Assembly: GCF_026914185.1 (NCBI RefSeq)
Contig: NC_070574.1
Coordinates: 1,612,501-1,676,500 of the forward strand
Origin: Puccinia triticina
Taxonomy: Eukaryota; Basidiomycota; Pucciniomycetes; Pucciniales; Pucciniaceae
DNA length: 64,000 bases
Direction: 5' to 3'
Part shown: positions 29,820 through 41,964 of the stretch, one piece after another
Layout: each line of letters begins with the position of its first letter
Position numbering within the stretch: position 1 is the stretch's first letter
Position numbers and translations under genes: made by a program
Notes under the pieces: generated by a model
Told to the model about the DNA's origin: nothing
Database searches by the model: none
Seen by the model: only the letters and a program-made list of their open reading frames with translations

Positions 29820-30835
29820 TCACGTGGTGCTGATGGTTTATTAACCATGACAGCGGACCGCCAAGGATGGTTGATAATATTGGATGGGTCAACATCACCA
29901 TTGACTCAAGTCGGGTGAGGACCAAGGCGGAGGATGAGGCGTTGAGCAGGCCGGGGAGGCCCCTGTTGGTCAAGGTCGCTACCCACTGACATGTCCGACG
30001 AGGAGGAAACATCAGAGTCCAAGTGATCTTCAGGATCAAGGTCCTGTCAAGGATCCTCCTCTTCATTGCTGTCAAAATTGATGAGTGGGAGAGGTGGTTG
30101 TCTGGAGAAGTCAGGTAGTGGATCAAGAGGGGATAGATCAAGACTAGGATTAAGCGCGGAGAATGAAGGGAATTGTGACTCATCAAAGTATGCATTTCTC
30201 GTCTCGATGATTTTCTTGTCTGAGTTCCTGATGATCCTATAAGAAGAATAGTCATTGGTGTACCCAATGAGAATGCCATCCCACGAGATGGCGTCAAATT
30301 TGGATGTGCGGAGTTGGTTGGGCTTGATCACCCACATTTTGCAGCCAAAGGGTCAGAAGAACTTCATGTTGGGAACCTTGCCAAAGAGTTGTTGGATTGG
30401 GCTGATCTTGCTTTTTCTGAGAGAAGGGAGGCAGTTAGTGGTCGCCATTGCAGTGAGAACGGCTTTGCCCCACCATTCCTTGGCAAGCTCAGACTGCACC
30501 ATCATACATCTGTCCATGTTGATGATGGTTTTGTTGGCTTGCTCAGCTACACCATTGTGCTGCGGGGTGTAGGGAGGCAAGGCGTTGTGTTGAATTCCGC
30601 TTTGGTGAAGGATACCCAAAAGAGAGTGATTACAAAATTTCCCGCCCCTGTTGGTGATCATCTTCTTGATGATGACTTGGCCAGTCTGGCGCTCAAAGAA
30701 TTTTTGAAAGTCCAGAATTGCAGTGGTGGCATCGGATTCCTTCTTGGGAAGAGTGATGCTGATAAACCCCGTGTGTTGATTGATCAAAGTGAGGAAGTAG
30801 CGTGATCCTGCGTTTGTAGCCTTCTCTTCTCTCAA
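29820..30835 (-). pseudogene. Copia integrase fragment
   Basis: The minus strand carries the integrase core (RYFLTLINQHTGFISITLPK, then TNRGGKFCNHSLLGILHQSG, NALPPYTPQHNGVAEQANKT) and the C-terminal IRTSKFD / GILIGYTNDYSSYRI segment, then an acidic, Ser-rich linker. Two frames are needed between 30353 and 30337. The D of the usual TDRGGEF motif reads N (TNRGGKF). The upstream part is missing where the minisatellite region begins. It is a different copia family from 34840-42990. Confidence 0.8.
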
Positions 30836-31018
30836 TTCTCAGATCAAAGCTTTCTTTCTTCACTCTATCCAGCTGTTAGGCAAAAGACAAAGCTAGTGCG
30901 TTCCTGCTTTCAGGTGATTTCTATTCTCTATTCAGACATTTCTCTTAATCCTCAAAGATTGTCATTAGCTGGTGGAGTTTTTAATTAAAAATATTATTTT
31001 CAGTTGCTCCTATTTTTT

Positions 31019-32826
31019 CAGTTTGCCTGTGGAGTTTTGCTCCCAGGAAGACTGCTTTAGCGGTTTGCCTGTGGAGTTTTGCTCCCAGGAAGACTGCTTT
31101 AGCGGTTTGCCTGTGGAGTTTTGCTCCCAGGAAGACTGCTTTAGCGGTTTTCCTGTGGAGTTTTGCTCCCAGGAAGACTGCTTTAGCAGTTTGCCTGTGG
31201 AGTTTTGCTCCCAGGAAGACTGCTTTAGCAGTTTGCCTGTGGAGTTTTGCTCCCAGGAAGACTGCTTTAGCAGTTTGCCTGTGGAGTTTTGCTCCCAGGA
31301 AAACTGCTTTAGCAGTTTGCCTGTGGAGTTTTGCTCCCAGGAAAACTGCTTTAGCAGTTTGCCTGTGGAGTTTTGCTCCCAGGAAGACTGCTTTAGCAGT
31401 TTGCCTGTGGAGTTTTGCTCCCAGGAAGACTGCTTTAGCAGTTTGCCTGTGGAGTTTTGCTCCCAGGAAGACTGCTTTAGCAGTTTGCCTGTGGAGTTTT
31501 GCTCCCAGGAAGACTGCTTTAGCAGTTTGCCTGTGGAGTTTTGCTCCCAGGAAGACTGCTTTAGCAGTTTGCCTGTGGAGTTTTGCTCCCAGGAAAACTG
31601 CTTTAGCAGTTTGCCTGTGGAGTTTTGCTCCCAGGAAAACTGCTTTAGCAGTTTGCCTGTGGAGTTTTGCTCCCAGGAAAACTGCTTTAGCAGTTTGCCT
31701 GTGGAGTTTTGCTCCCAGGAAAACTGCTTTAGCAGTTTGCCTGTGGAGTTTTGCTCCCAGGAAAACTGCTTTAGCAGTTTGCCTGTGGAGTTTTGCTCCC
31801 AGGAAAACTGCTTTAGCAGTTTGCCTGTGGAGTTTTGCTCCCAGGAAAACTGCTTTAGCAGTTTGCCTGTGGAGTTTTGCTCCCAGGAAAACTGCTTTAG
31901 CAGTTTGCCTGTGGAGTTTTGCTCCCAGGAAAACTGCTTTAGCAGTTTGCCTGTGGAGTTTTGCTCCCAGGAAAACTGCTTTAGCAGTTTGCCTGTGGAG
32001 TTTTGCTCCCAGGAAAACTGCTTTAGCAGTTTGCCTGTGGAGTTTTGCTCCCAGGAAAACTGCTTTAGCAGTTTGCCTGTGGAGTTTTGCTCCCAGGAAA
32101 ACTGCTTTAGCAGTTTGCCTGTGGAGTTTTGCTCCCAGGAAAACTGCTTTAGCAGTTTGCCTGTGGAGTTTTGCTCCCAGGAAAACTGCTTTAGCAGTTT
32201 GCCTGTGGAGTTTTGCTCCCAGGAAAACTGCTTTAGCAGTTTGCCTGTGGAGTTTTGCTCCCAGGAAAACTGCTTTAGCAGTTTGCCTGTGGAGTTTTGC
32301 TCCCAGGAAAACTGCTTTAGCAGTTTGCCTGTGGAGTTTTGCTCCCAGGAAAACTGCTTTAGCAGTTTGCCTGTGGAGTTTTGCTCCCAGGAAAACTGCT
32401 TTAGCAGTTTGCCTGTGGAGTTTTGCTCCCAGGAAAACTGCTTTAGCAGTTTGCCTGTGGAGTTTTGCTCCCAGGAAAACTGCTTTAGCAGTTTGCCTGT
32501 GGAGTTTTGCTCCCAGGAAAACTGCTTTAGCAGTTTGCCTGTGGAGTTTTGCTCCCAGGAAAACTGCTTTAGCAGTTTGCCTGTGGAGTTTTGCTCCCAG
32601 GAAAACTGCTTTAGCAGTTTGCCTGTGGAGTTTTGCTCCCAGGAAAACTGCTTTAGCAGTTTGCCTGTGGAGTTTTGCTCCCAGGAAAACTGCTTTAGCA
32701 GTTTGCCTGTGGAGTTTTGCTCCCAGGAAAACTGCTTTAGCAGTTTGCCTGTGGAGTTTTGCTCCCAGGAAAACTGCTTTAGCAGTTTGCCTGTGGAGTT
32801 TTGCTCCCAGGAAAAATTGCTTTAGC
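31019..32826 (+). repeat. 42-bp minisatellite, about 43 copies
   Basis: The unit begins GTTTGCCTGTGGAGTTTTGC and ends near CTGCTTTAGCG/A; it repeats 42 full times plus one partial copy with very few variants. The first three copies end AGCGGT, later ones AGCAGT. GAAGAC units dominate the left third and GAAAAC units the right two thirds. Because 42 is divisible by 3, a 617-codon frame (14-residue unit LPVEFCSQENCFSS) stays open, but a second frame is also open, so coding is not shown. Confidence 0.97.
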
Positions 32827-32869
32827 AGTTTTAGCAGTTTGCCTGCGGAGATTTGCCCTCAGGAATTGG

Positions 32870-33960
32870 CTAGCACTGGCAGGTTATGACCTACATAGTT
32901 GCCGAGCAGGTAAAAGCTTGCCAAGCAGGTACTTTTACCTGCTCGGCCATCGGGATGACCTGCTCGCTGAGCAGGTACAGTTACAGGTACCTGCTCCGCC
33001 GCGGCCAGCAGGTCAACTGGCCAAGCAGGTAACAGTACCTGCTGGGCGAGCAGGTACTTGTTCCCGCTTCGAAGCGGCTACAGGTATCTGCTTGAAGATC
33101 AGGTCAACCTGCTTACCAAGCAGGTAAAAGCACCTGCTCGGCGGGCAGGTCATCCTGATGGCCGAGCAGGTAAAAATACCTGCTCGTCGAGCAGGTTGAC
33201 CTACTCGGCGAGCAGGGAAAAGCTCACCAAGCAGGTACTGTTACCTGCTTGGCCAGCAGGATGACCCGCTGGCCGAGCCGGAGAAGGTACGTGTAACTGT
33301 ACCTGCCCGGCGACCAGGTTGATGGCCGAGCAGGTAAAAATACCTGCTCGGCGAGCTGTTACCTGCTTGGCCAGTAGGATGACCCGCTGGCCGAGCCGGA
33401 GCAGGTACCTGTAACTGTACCTGCTCAGCGAGCAGGTCATCCCGATGGCCGAGCAGGTAAAAGTACCTGCTCGACGAGCTTTTACCTGCTCGGCAAGTAG
33501 GTCAACCTGCTCGCCGAGCAGGTACTGTTACCTACTTGGCCAGCAGGATGACCCGCTGGCCGAGCCGGAGCAGGTACCTGTAACTGTACCTGCCCGGCGA
33601 CCAGGTTGATGGCCGAGCAGGTAGAAATACCTGCTCGGCGAGCTTTTACCTGCTCGGCGAGTAGGTCAACCTGCTCGCCGAGCAGGTACTATTTCCTGGC
33701 CAGCAGGTTGACCTGCTGGCCGAGTCGGAGCAAGTACCTGTAACCGTACATGCTCGACAAGCAGGTTATCCTAATGGCCGAGCAGGTAAAAGTACCTGCT
33801 CGACAAGCTTTTACCTGCTCGGCGAGTAGGTCAGCCTGCTCGCCGACCAGGTACTGTTACCTGCTTGGCCAGCAGGTTGACCTGCTCGCTGGCCAGGTAC
33901 CTGAACCTGCTTGGCCTGCAGGTTGACCTGCTCGGCCAGCAGCTTGACAGGTTAACCTGC
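32870..33960. repeat. AGCAGGT/ACCTGCT palindrome array
   Basis: Dozens of ACCTGCT and AGCAGGT heptamers alternate with short variable spacers (CGGCGAG, CGACGAG, TGGCCAG), giving overlapping inverted repeats such as ACCTGCTCGGCGAGCAGGT. Higher-order blocks of about 180 bp recur (for example near 33240, 33370 and 33545). No gene is present. Confidence 0.92.
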
Positions 33961-34139
33961 TGGCGATGCGGGTATAGTACCTGTACGTGATCGGGCAGCA
34001 CTGCTCGCTAGTCTGAGCAGTCTGCTTGGACCGGCGAGTCGAGTTCTTGGACCAGCGAGCAGACTGCTCCGGCCACTGTGGCTCGACGTGCTAACTGCCG
34101 GAGGAATCCTCCCCGGGAAAGTTCTCCAAGGAGGGTGGA

Positions 34140-34310
34140 ACAGCCGATGATTCAAAATCATCGGCTGTTGACTCACCGATGATTCGAAATCATCGGTGAT
34201 TTACCCACCGATGATTCGAAATCATCGGTGATTTACCCACCGATGATGGTGATTTACCCACCGATCATTTGAAATCCTCGGTGATTGACCCACCAATGTT
34301 CATTTTACTC
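34140..34310. repeat. Palindromic tandem repeat around ATTCGAAAT
   Basis: Consecutive hairpins ACAGCCGATGAT...ATCATCGGCTGT, then CACCGATGATTCGAAATC-ATCGGTG twice, separated by ATTTACC, then decayed copies. The sequence differs from the neighbouring array, but the side-by-side hairpin style is the same. Confidence 0.9.
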
Positions 34311-34439
34311 GGTGGGTCCGTAACCGAGCTTTCATATCAGATGAAAGCTCGCTTGAGCTGTCAACCGAGCTTCCATTGCTTGGTTGGTGGCGGCCGAGGT
34401 TAACTCGGCTGGCCACTGATCGAGGAATTTACTGTGGTG

Positions 34440-34948
34440 TTACCGGGAGTGCATTCACCCTTTTCATAATGTGTCCATGCCCCTTTATGTGCACATACCC
34501 CTTTCAGGTGTGTGTATCCCTTTTTCATGTGCATGTATCACTTTCACAATGTGTACATACCCCTTTCATCATGTTTAAATATCCCTTTTATGTGTTAATA
34601 CACCTTCTCACATTCCCCTTTCATGCTTACATATTCCTTTCATATGTACATATCCCTTTGATGTGTACAAACCCTTTTTATGTTATTCTGGCTGGATTCA
34701 ATGACACATGGAGTGTTTACTAAAAGAAAATGAAAGGGTGCTCAGGGGGATTCTCATTTTCAAGGTTGAACATTTTACTCAGCCTACTGCATGAGCCTTA
34801 CAGTATGTTCAGCATTGGGATGCTGAAAAAGGTACACACTCAAGGTGCACCAGCATGGAATTTGGGTACTTGACTGCAGCTTGAGCTGAGGCTTGATTCA
34901 AGCTTACTGCATCTCAACTGCAAGCAGTTTCTAGAGTTTTTCTTGCAT
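34440..34948. mobile_element. Degenerate CACTA-type element end with CCCTTTCATGT repeats
   Basis: 34450-34690 holds imperfect short repeats (ACATACCCCTTTCATGTG-like), the reverse complement of those in the CACTA element at 37390-37960. 34910-34948 (TCAACTGCAAGCAGTTTCT then AGAGTTTTTCTTG) resembles the right end of that element. The other end is not visible. It replaces the region where the copia 3' LTR would be. Confidence 0.5.
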
Positions 34949-35813
34949 TGCCTGGGGAGTGGGAAAATATCTCCCCTGGTGCATGCAGTGGAACATTTCT
35001 GGTGGCATAATTTTTGTAAACACATCATCTGCCTTTTGGCCTGTGGTTGGTACCCACGTCAGTGAGGTCATTTTCCTGTAGAGAGATTCATAATTAGTAA
35101 TGTAGAAATCACGTTGGTGTGACATGTTCTCTTTTTTGAGGAATCTTCAGTTCCTACCCTCACTGCGGATTGATTGTTGCAATGTAGATGGCCCACAAAA
35201 TCCTCTTCAAGGACATCCTTCAATAGATTATGGATCCAGAAAGTGTGCCTTGTTGCTGCGCCAAGTGCCATGTATTCTGCATGGCAGGTTGAAGACGCAA
35301 CTGATGCCTGACGCCGCGCAACCCATAGGATGGGACACCCTAAAAACAGAATCAGAATGCCATACAAAGAACAAGAAAATTCTCCGCCCCATGACGCATC
35401 ACCGGATGTTTGCAGTGCCCTAGGTTCTTTATTTGGGAACAACCAGAGACATTGATCAGTACTACCTGCTATGTAACTGATGAGATTTCTCACACCCTTC
35501 CAGTGAAGAACACTTGGTTGCGCGGAGAACCTTGCCAGTTAATTGACAGAGAAAGCTATGTCTGGTTGCGTCCCAACCACTAGATAACTCAAAATGCCCA
35601 GAAGGTGAATATATTGCGACGAAGTCAAAGCATTGCCCTCTTCCTTGGAGCATTGAAATTTGGGGGCAACAGCATTTTTGTGACTTGCACGCCATCCCAT
35701 TCCTCATCCAACAGGGACTTTATAATGAGCTTTGATTGGGAGAATATGAAACCATCAGAAGTTCTCTCAATACGAAGTCCAACTATTGAATCCAGTTGGT
35801 TGGTGTGAGCCTG

Positions 35814-36773
35814 AGTCTCTATAGTGACAGCAGGACACAAGAAATGGGGGGGCAATAGTTGGATTTCTTGGGATAAAGAAATTACAACTATAAAAGAAAA
35901 AAAGAGAAAGAGAGAGAGAAACCAAGCAGGATAAGAAGGAAGAGAAGTACTAGGTTATTCTAGTGGGAATGCACGTCCACTGGCAATGCTACTCTTCAGA
36001 AGAGTGCTGCTAATCTGTGCAAGAAGTGCTACAGCTTCCTCTCAGGAGGGTATCTGGATTAGATAAGTCTTAATCCAGCCACAGTTTTTTAGACTTCTCT
36101 CTGGACAGTCAAGGTTCTTAGAGGGAAACCTGAGGGACAGCCCTGAACCTAGATTTTGAGGCAAAGACCTGATGATAAGAAGGGACAGCCCTGTAATCAA
36201 GATGGAGGCAAAGGCCTATAGTTTTGGAGGGACAGCCCTGTGATCAAGGAGGAAGCAAAGCAAGAAGAAGAGGCAGATCAAGCAAGACACAGAGTTGTAC
36301 CTCTGAGATAATCAAGGTTCAGTGAAAGAGGTTACTTACTGTCAATATCCTAGGCGCCTGTGACGGTAGGTATACTGGGAGTAGAGTAGGCTCTTTGGTG
36401 GTGATCCTGGGGTTATCTGGGTGGTGGTTCTGGTGTGCTGAAGTCTGTAGATCCGCCTCAGGCAAGGGGGATCCTGACTACGAAAATTTTCACAGTTTGC
36501 TTATGTAATTTACATATGTACATGTGGTTTGGCGCGCCTGGTAGCGCTGACACGTCACAACTGCGCAAGGGCGCCATAACTCAGTAACTCAGGGAAGGAG
36601 TATAGTTACAAGGAATTGATAAGTTGTAACTAGGGTTAAAATTGCATGAGGAAACAGAATATGAAGTCAAAACAAGGTTATCTCTTAAGATGAAAAAGAT
36701 ATAAAGTAATTTATATGTAACAAAGGTAGAACAGGCAGCTTTTAGGTCAGCTGTGATGACTCTAAGGCTGACA
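35814..36773. mobile_element. Solo LTR (960 bp) in copia RT
   Basis: Plus-strand ends TGTGAGCCTGAG and AAGGCTGACA, with an exact 5-bp duplication GTTGG at 35809-35813 and 36774-36778. Excision rejoins the RT frame KIKWSN-QLDSIVG without loss. Its sequence differs from the two other solo LTRs in the window. Confidence 0.92.
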
Positions 36774-37243
36774 GTTGGACCACTTAATTTTAAGCACATC
36801 TTTGAGATTGAGCTCCAGTTTCTGCAGAAGCTTTATATTTGATGCAGTCACAATGCTGTCATCAAAATGGATCCATATGACACTGGTTTCTGATTCATGC
36901 CTCAAAAGAGACTGTTGTTGTATTGTGACGGGGAATATCCAAGCTTGTCTAGTATGCCACATAGATGAAGCCACCAGCATTGCACAGCTTGCCAGGTGCC
37001 ATACAGAGCTTTCTTAAGGAGAAAAGCATGGCCTTTGGGAAGCTGAACACCTTCTGGCGCCTTCACCCACACTTCCTCCTCAATTGGGGAATTGAAATAG
37101 GCAGCAACAAAATCAAAGCTGTGCACAGGCCAGTCAAACCGTGCTGCAATTTTCAGGAGTCAGCGCATCAAAACAAATGTTGCAGTAGGCGCAAACGTTT
37201 CAATAAAATCTTTTCCGGCGATCTGACAAAAACCTTTTGCAAC

Positions 37244-38125
37244 CACTATGAAAAAAACTCAAGAAACGCTGTCAGTTGACATGCAAGAACCAGGTTCATA
37301 ATTTGATCTTTACCCAAGTTCATCCAGGTTGATACTTTGGCCCTTATTGGTATTTTGCCAGGTTCATTCCTTCATCTTCAGGTGTAGTGCATGCTAACAT
37401 GAACAGGGTATGCTCACATGAAAGGGGAATTTACACATGAAAGGAATAACATCAAAAAAGTATGCACACATGAAAAGCATATGTGAACATGAAAGGGGAA
37501 TGTGAAAAGGTATTGTTACATATATAAAAGGGAAATTTCCACATGATGAAAGGGGTATGTATGCATAAAAGGGGTAGGTGCACATGTAAGGGGTATTTAC
37601 ACATGAAAGGGATATTTCCACATCAAAGGAATCTGTAAACATGAAAGGGTTATGTACACAGGATGAAAGGGGTATTTACACATGAAAGGGATATGTTCAC
37701 ATCAAAGGGGTATGGAAAAATGAAAGGGGTATTTACACATGGAAGGGGTATTTACACATGAAAGGGTTATTTACACATGAAAGGGTTATTTACACATGAA
37801 AGGGGTATTTACACATGTAAGGGGTATTTACACATCAAATGAGCATGTAAACATGAAAGGGTGATGCATGCATGATGAAAGGGGTTCATGCACATGAAAG
37901 GGATATGTGTACATGAAAGGGTTAGGTGCCCATTACAGGGGTATGTGAACATGAAAGGAAATTTGCATAGGTCTCAACTCAGTCTGGCATAAATTAGGCA
38001 ATGCACAAAGATTGCAGGGTAGAAAGAATTTGGGATTCATGGGTATGATCCTTGTTCTAATTGAGGATTAACTTGAGTATGCTGGATGTCAACTGGCAGC
38101 AGTTTCTTGAGTTTTTTTCATAGTG
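37244..38125. mobile_element. Non-autonomous CACTA (EnSpm) element, 882 bp
   Basis: Both ends read CACTATGAAAAAAACTCAAG inward as terminal inverted repeats of about 40 bp. The 3-bp target duplication AAC lies at 37241-37243 and 38126-38128. CACTA termini and 3-bp duplications define this superfamily. Removing the element restores the RT frame AHY-VAKGF. The interior (37390-37960) is an array of about 18-bp units near ACATGAAAGGGGTATTT, like the subterminal repeats of CACTA elements. There is no transposase gene. Confidence 0.93.
37390..37960. repeat. ACATGAAAGGGG tandem array in the CACTA element
   Basis: About 30 imperfect units of 15-20 bp. The best-preserved run is 37725-37830 (ACATGAAAGGGTTATTT). 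Confidence 0.9.
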
Positions 38126-40559
38126 AACATAGTGTGCTTTGTAGCGCTTAGTACTGCCATTGTCTCCGGACTTCTTTGCAAATACCCACCTGCCATCAAG
38201 CAGGCAGACATCCTTCAGCATCAGTTTTGAAACCCACACATCCGTCTGAAGTAAGTTGGACAACTCTTCAGAGATTGCATTTGCCCATGAAGCCTGATCA
38301 GATGATTTCATTGCCTGCTTATAGGTCTTAAGGATATCAACGCCATAGAAAGCACACAACTGGAGGACTGCTTCAATGAGCATCTCTTGATTGTTGAATT
38401 CAACCTTGTTGACAAAATTGCCCAGTTCTATTTGCCGGGCAATAAACTCAAGAGATATCTTATTCTGAGGCAATGGGGCAACCAGGGAATTTGTTGGAAG
38501 CTGAGGAAGTGTAATTCAAGGTACACTATCAACAAAACGGACCATAGCCAAAGAGACAAACTTGTTGCTATCCGGTATATAAAACAGCCAGCCTTTACTA
38601 CTCTCCAAATGCGCTACAACATACGCTTCATAAGCTCTTTTGTCAAGCTTGTTGCGCTTCTTGACGGGTACGTGGATGAAAGCCTTCAAACCAAAAATCC
38701 TGAAGGTGTCAAAAGTTGGTGGTCTGCCAAATAGGGCTTCATACAGAGTTTTGCCTTTACTGGACTTGTTTGGAATTTGATTCAGGACATGGTTTACCCA
38801 CAGGAAAGCATAGCTCCAGAAATTCCTGGGCAGTTGACTGTTGCTCAGAACTGTGCAATCCATATTGGCAACAGTTCTGTTGAACCGTTCCACCACACCT
38901 TTCTGATAGTGATGATACGGTAGGGACCATTCTGCTATTATTCCCTTCCCTTTCAGAAAATCATTGAACACCTTATCAGCAAATTCCCCTCCATTAATAT
39001 TATCCCTTTCCAGAATCTTCACTACATCTCCGGTCTGCTTCTCCAACTTGCGGATTATTTCCATGAGTACGTTGTTTGCCTCAGATGTTGCTTTCAGACT
39101 CTTCACGTAAGAGTAGCCAGTTGCAACTTCCCGCAAGGTTAACAGGTATTTGGCCCCATCTACGACCTCTACTGGGAAAGGACCCATCAGGTCCGTACAT
39201 AATATTTCCAGTCAATCTGGCGCCCTCATGGTACTGGTGAGGGGATTGAGACAAGTGCTCTTGGTAATTGTACATATAGGACAGTGAATTTTCCCGGGAG
39301 GGAGATCAGATGGCAGGCCAAAACCTAAGCGTTGTTTGATGAGAGATCTAATCTTCCGGAGGCTAACATGCCCAAAAATCTGATGCCAGAAAAGTAAGAC
39401 TTTCTCAGCATCAGTGAGCAATTCTGGTTTCCATGACAACAGATATATCCTTTCAAATGGCGTGACAAAGGGGTCATTTGGTGATGATGCAATAAAATCA
39501 CTGCCACGTTCTTTTAGAGGCAAAGAAACTTGATTGGCATTCTCATGGTCATATGAAACAGGAACAACAGAAACGGGGATAGATGATCTTGAGGGAGGCA
39601 TAGAAGATGTTGCCAACAACGAGTTGGTAGGAGAGGAATGTGATGGAGTACACAACAGAGGAAGAGAAGGAGAGATTGAGGAAGAGGAAATAGGTCAATT
39701 CCGGAGCATGGGGTATGGCAAGCACCATTGATTCTTTTGTTGTTCAAAATTTCAGCTGAATGTCAAACTACCGGACTGGTCATACATCTCAAAAGCATCT
39801 GAGAACCTGTTGAACTGGAAGTTCCAGTTAGCTTTCCGGAGGGCTGCAAAAGAGATGAGGGTAGAACAAGCATGCTCACAAAACAACACCCCTTTTATGG
39901 GTATGATTGCGCCTATTGGCACCCGTAAAAACAGGTCCCCAAAGCCTGATATGAAGGCTCCAGAGCCTGAAGTTGCTACATTCAAAGCAATATTCTGCTT
40001 GAGCTTACGGAAGTTGTGCAGCAGGCTTAGGTTGCCTGTCAAGTTGTGCGTAGCACCAGAATCCAAGAGCTGGGGTACTCACATCAATTTCAGCAGTCAT
40101 TTCCCCAAACTCTGCCTCTGCAATCCCATCTGGGAGCTCCTCCACCGTTGCCTCTTTGGCATACGCGCCACCCCCCCCCCCCCCCCGTTGATTGTTGAAG
40201 CAAGGTTGGTTGCTGGTTTGGTTGGGATGGGTCTGGTTTTGCTGTGGTTGGTAAGAGTCCGCAGGGCGGTACGGTGCCAATCTGTTTTGCTGAAAGGCAG
40301 GCTGCTGGTGGAGCAACATGGGGGGGTAGGGATTGGAGTGCTGAGGGAAATACAACATCAAGTTATACTGCTGTTTTCCTTGCAATTTGGCGAAAGGTTC
40401 TCTGAAAGAACCGTGCCCAAAAGGTATGCCAGGAGGTGGATAGACCGCTCCAATCATGGGCAGGAAAGGAGGTTGATGCTGCTGACGGGAAGGAAGAGTG
40501 ACCGGCCAATAATAAAGAGCTCCATGTCCATGTTGTTTCCTGTTGACAGGTTGAGATTG

Positions 40560-41800
40560 GGATTGAGAGGGACAGTCCCGGAGCTAGTGTGTTGCGTCTC
40601 TGCAGCTCCAGCATTGATTAGCTGTCACGCTGTAGAAGTGAAGAGCATTGTTCCACTTGATCTTGGGGATATCAGCAAGAAAAGCTCTGCAATTGAAAGG
40701 TGGCAACTCAGCAGCCAATTGCAGGACCGCTGGTGAATGACTGCCACTTGACTTTTGGTGTCCTCCAGGTCGAGTATGGTTGTCTTGAAGCTTGCATGCT
40801 GACAGGAGTTGTACCATCCAATCAAAAGTGGGGGTAATGCTGTCAGCTGAGTTTTGAAGTTCAAGCTCAACTTGACAATCAAAATCCTGCCTGAGTGAAG
40901 TGTCCCTGCCAATGCTGCTCTGGAGGATGAAGCCCATGAATACATCATCTGTGAGGTGCACTTTGAGGTTGCGCCATTCCGTTGCTAGATCTTTGAGACG
41001 CGAAGCCACCCCAGCAGATTTTGGGCTCTCAGAGTTCTTGAATTCAATTAATTGGTAAAAGACTTCCAACTGAGCCAACCGACTGATTGATTTGAATTTC
41101 TTGAACATCCTATTGTGCATGTCAATACAAGATCCAGCATTGTGTACGTTTGATTTGAGGCAATCATGCATTGTAGCCAAGAAGATTGTGCAACCAATTT
41201 TTTTGAGGACTGAGTTGGTGTTCTTTGTAACAAAGAAATTTTTTTTTGTTGAGGTGGATACCACCTTTCTCAGCGAGTTCTCAATTTTAAACCGGAAAAT
41301 TCAAGCCTTAGGAGAGAGGACAGCCTTGTTGGGAACTTTTGTTGTAGCCGCATGAATCGCTTGTCCAACAATCTTGGACTCCTCAAGTTGGGCTTTGGCC
41401 TCCGCCAGATCTGCTGCACGTTGAGCCGCAGTGAGATGTGGTGGCCATTCCATGATTGTTGGTGGGAGGGGCATTGGGGCGTGAGAGGGTGGCGGATGTG
41501 ATATGTGCAGTTGAGAAGGACTGTGGTTGTTGATGGGCAATTCAGAGAATGTGGGTGAGGGTTTTCTGTCCAAGATATTCAACGGGTTGGCAGGTAATAG
41601 CAGAGTTGATGTAGGGGATGGTTGGTGAAAAGAAGGGGGAGGCGGATGGTTAGGAGAGGGTAGAGAAGGGGGAATAGTGATATTTGAAAAGGATTGGTTC
41701 TTGTTGGAAGAAAAAATGGTGGGAGAAAGGGAGGAGAGGGAAAAAGAGGTGCACAAAAAGTGGATTGGGGTAGCGGGACAAAGTGTTTTTCAGTGAAGAT
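40560..41800 (-). pseudogene. Copia gag
   Basis: A Pro/Ser-rich N-terminal region (41756-41301) is followed in another frame (41264-40584) by helical capsid-like sequence: LATMHDCLKSNVHNAGSCID, VFYQLIEFKNSESPKSAGVA, FMGFILQSSIGRD. A zinc knuckle C-WS-C-RDAT-H-xxxx-C lies at about 40575-40620, with a TAG between its H and last C. The frame change near 41280 and the TAG show decay. Confidence 0.78.
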
Positions 41801-41964
41801 TGGTTCTGTATCTGGCTTCCCGGATGGCGGAAGTTGTGGTAGATCTGGGTAGAACCGGTTTTGAGGTGTTGCTGGCCTTGCTTTCTGCCAGCCGCCGGGA
41901 ATTCTCTGGTTTATGATTGCTGTCTTGTCTCCGGGAGTGGTTGGATTGGCTTGATTGTTAGTGA

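Larger units (their letters stand above)
34840..40066 (-). pseudogene. Copia pol (protease, integrase, RT, RNase H), interrupted
   Basis: Protease: MDSGATHNLTGN at 40066. GAG-pre-integrase: LLFWHQIFGHVSLRKIRSL with CPICTITK at 39212-39450. Integrase: GAKYLLTLREVATGYSYVKS, HHYQKGVVERFNRTVANMD (39187-38516). RT part 1 ends RYKAHY at about 38130; part 2 resumes at 37240 with VAKGFCQIAGKDFIETFAP and continues through DFVAAYFNSPIEEEVWVKAP, LKKALYGTWQA and WIHFDDSIVTAS. Part 3 resumes at 35813 with QLDSIVGLRIERTSDGF; RNase H has TSGDASWGGEFS and the tail TWVPTTGQKADDVFTKIMPP (about 35040). A TGA lies near 37165. It cannot be functional. Confidence 0.87.

Noticed and set aside
30972..32825. 617-residue Cys-repeat protein
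   Set aside because: A 42-bp tandem repeat keeps frames open by arithmetic; a second frame is open too. Kept as a minisatellite, not a gene.
31019..32826. CRISPR-like regular repeats
   Set aside because: Units are contiguous with no variable spacers, and the genome is eukaryotic.
34376..34723. 115-codon hydrophobic protein
   Set aside because: It translates the CCCTTTCATGTG repeats related to the CACTA array.
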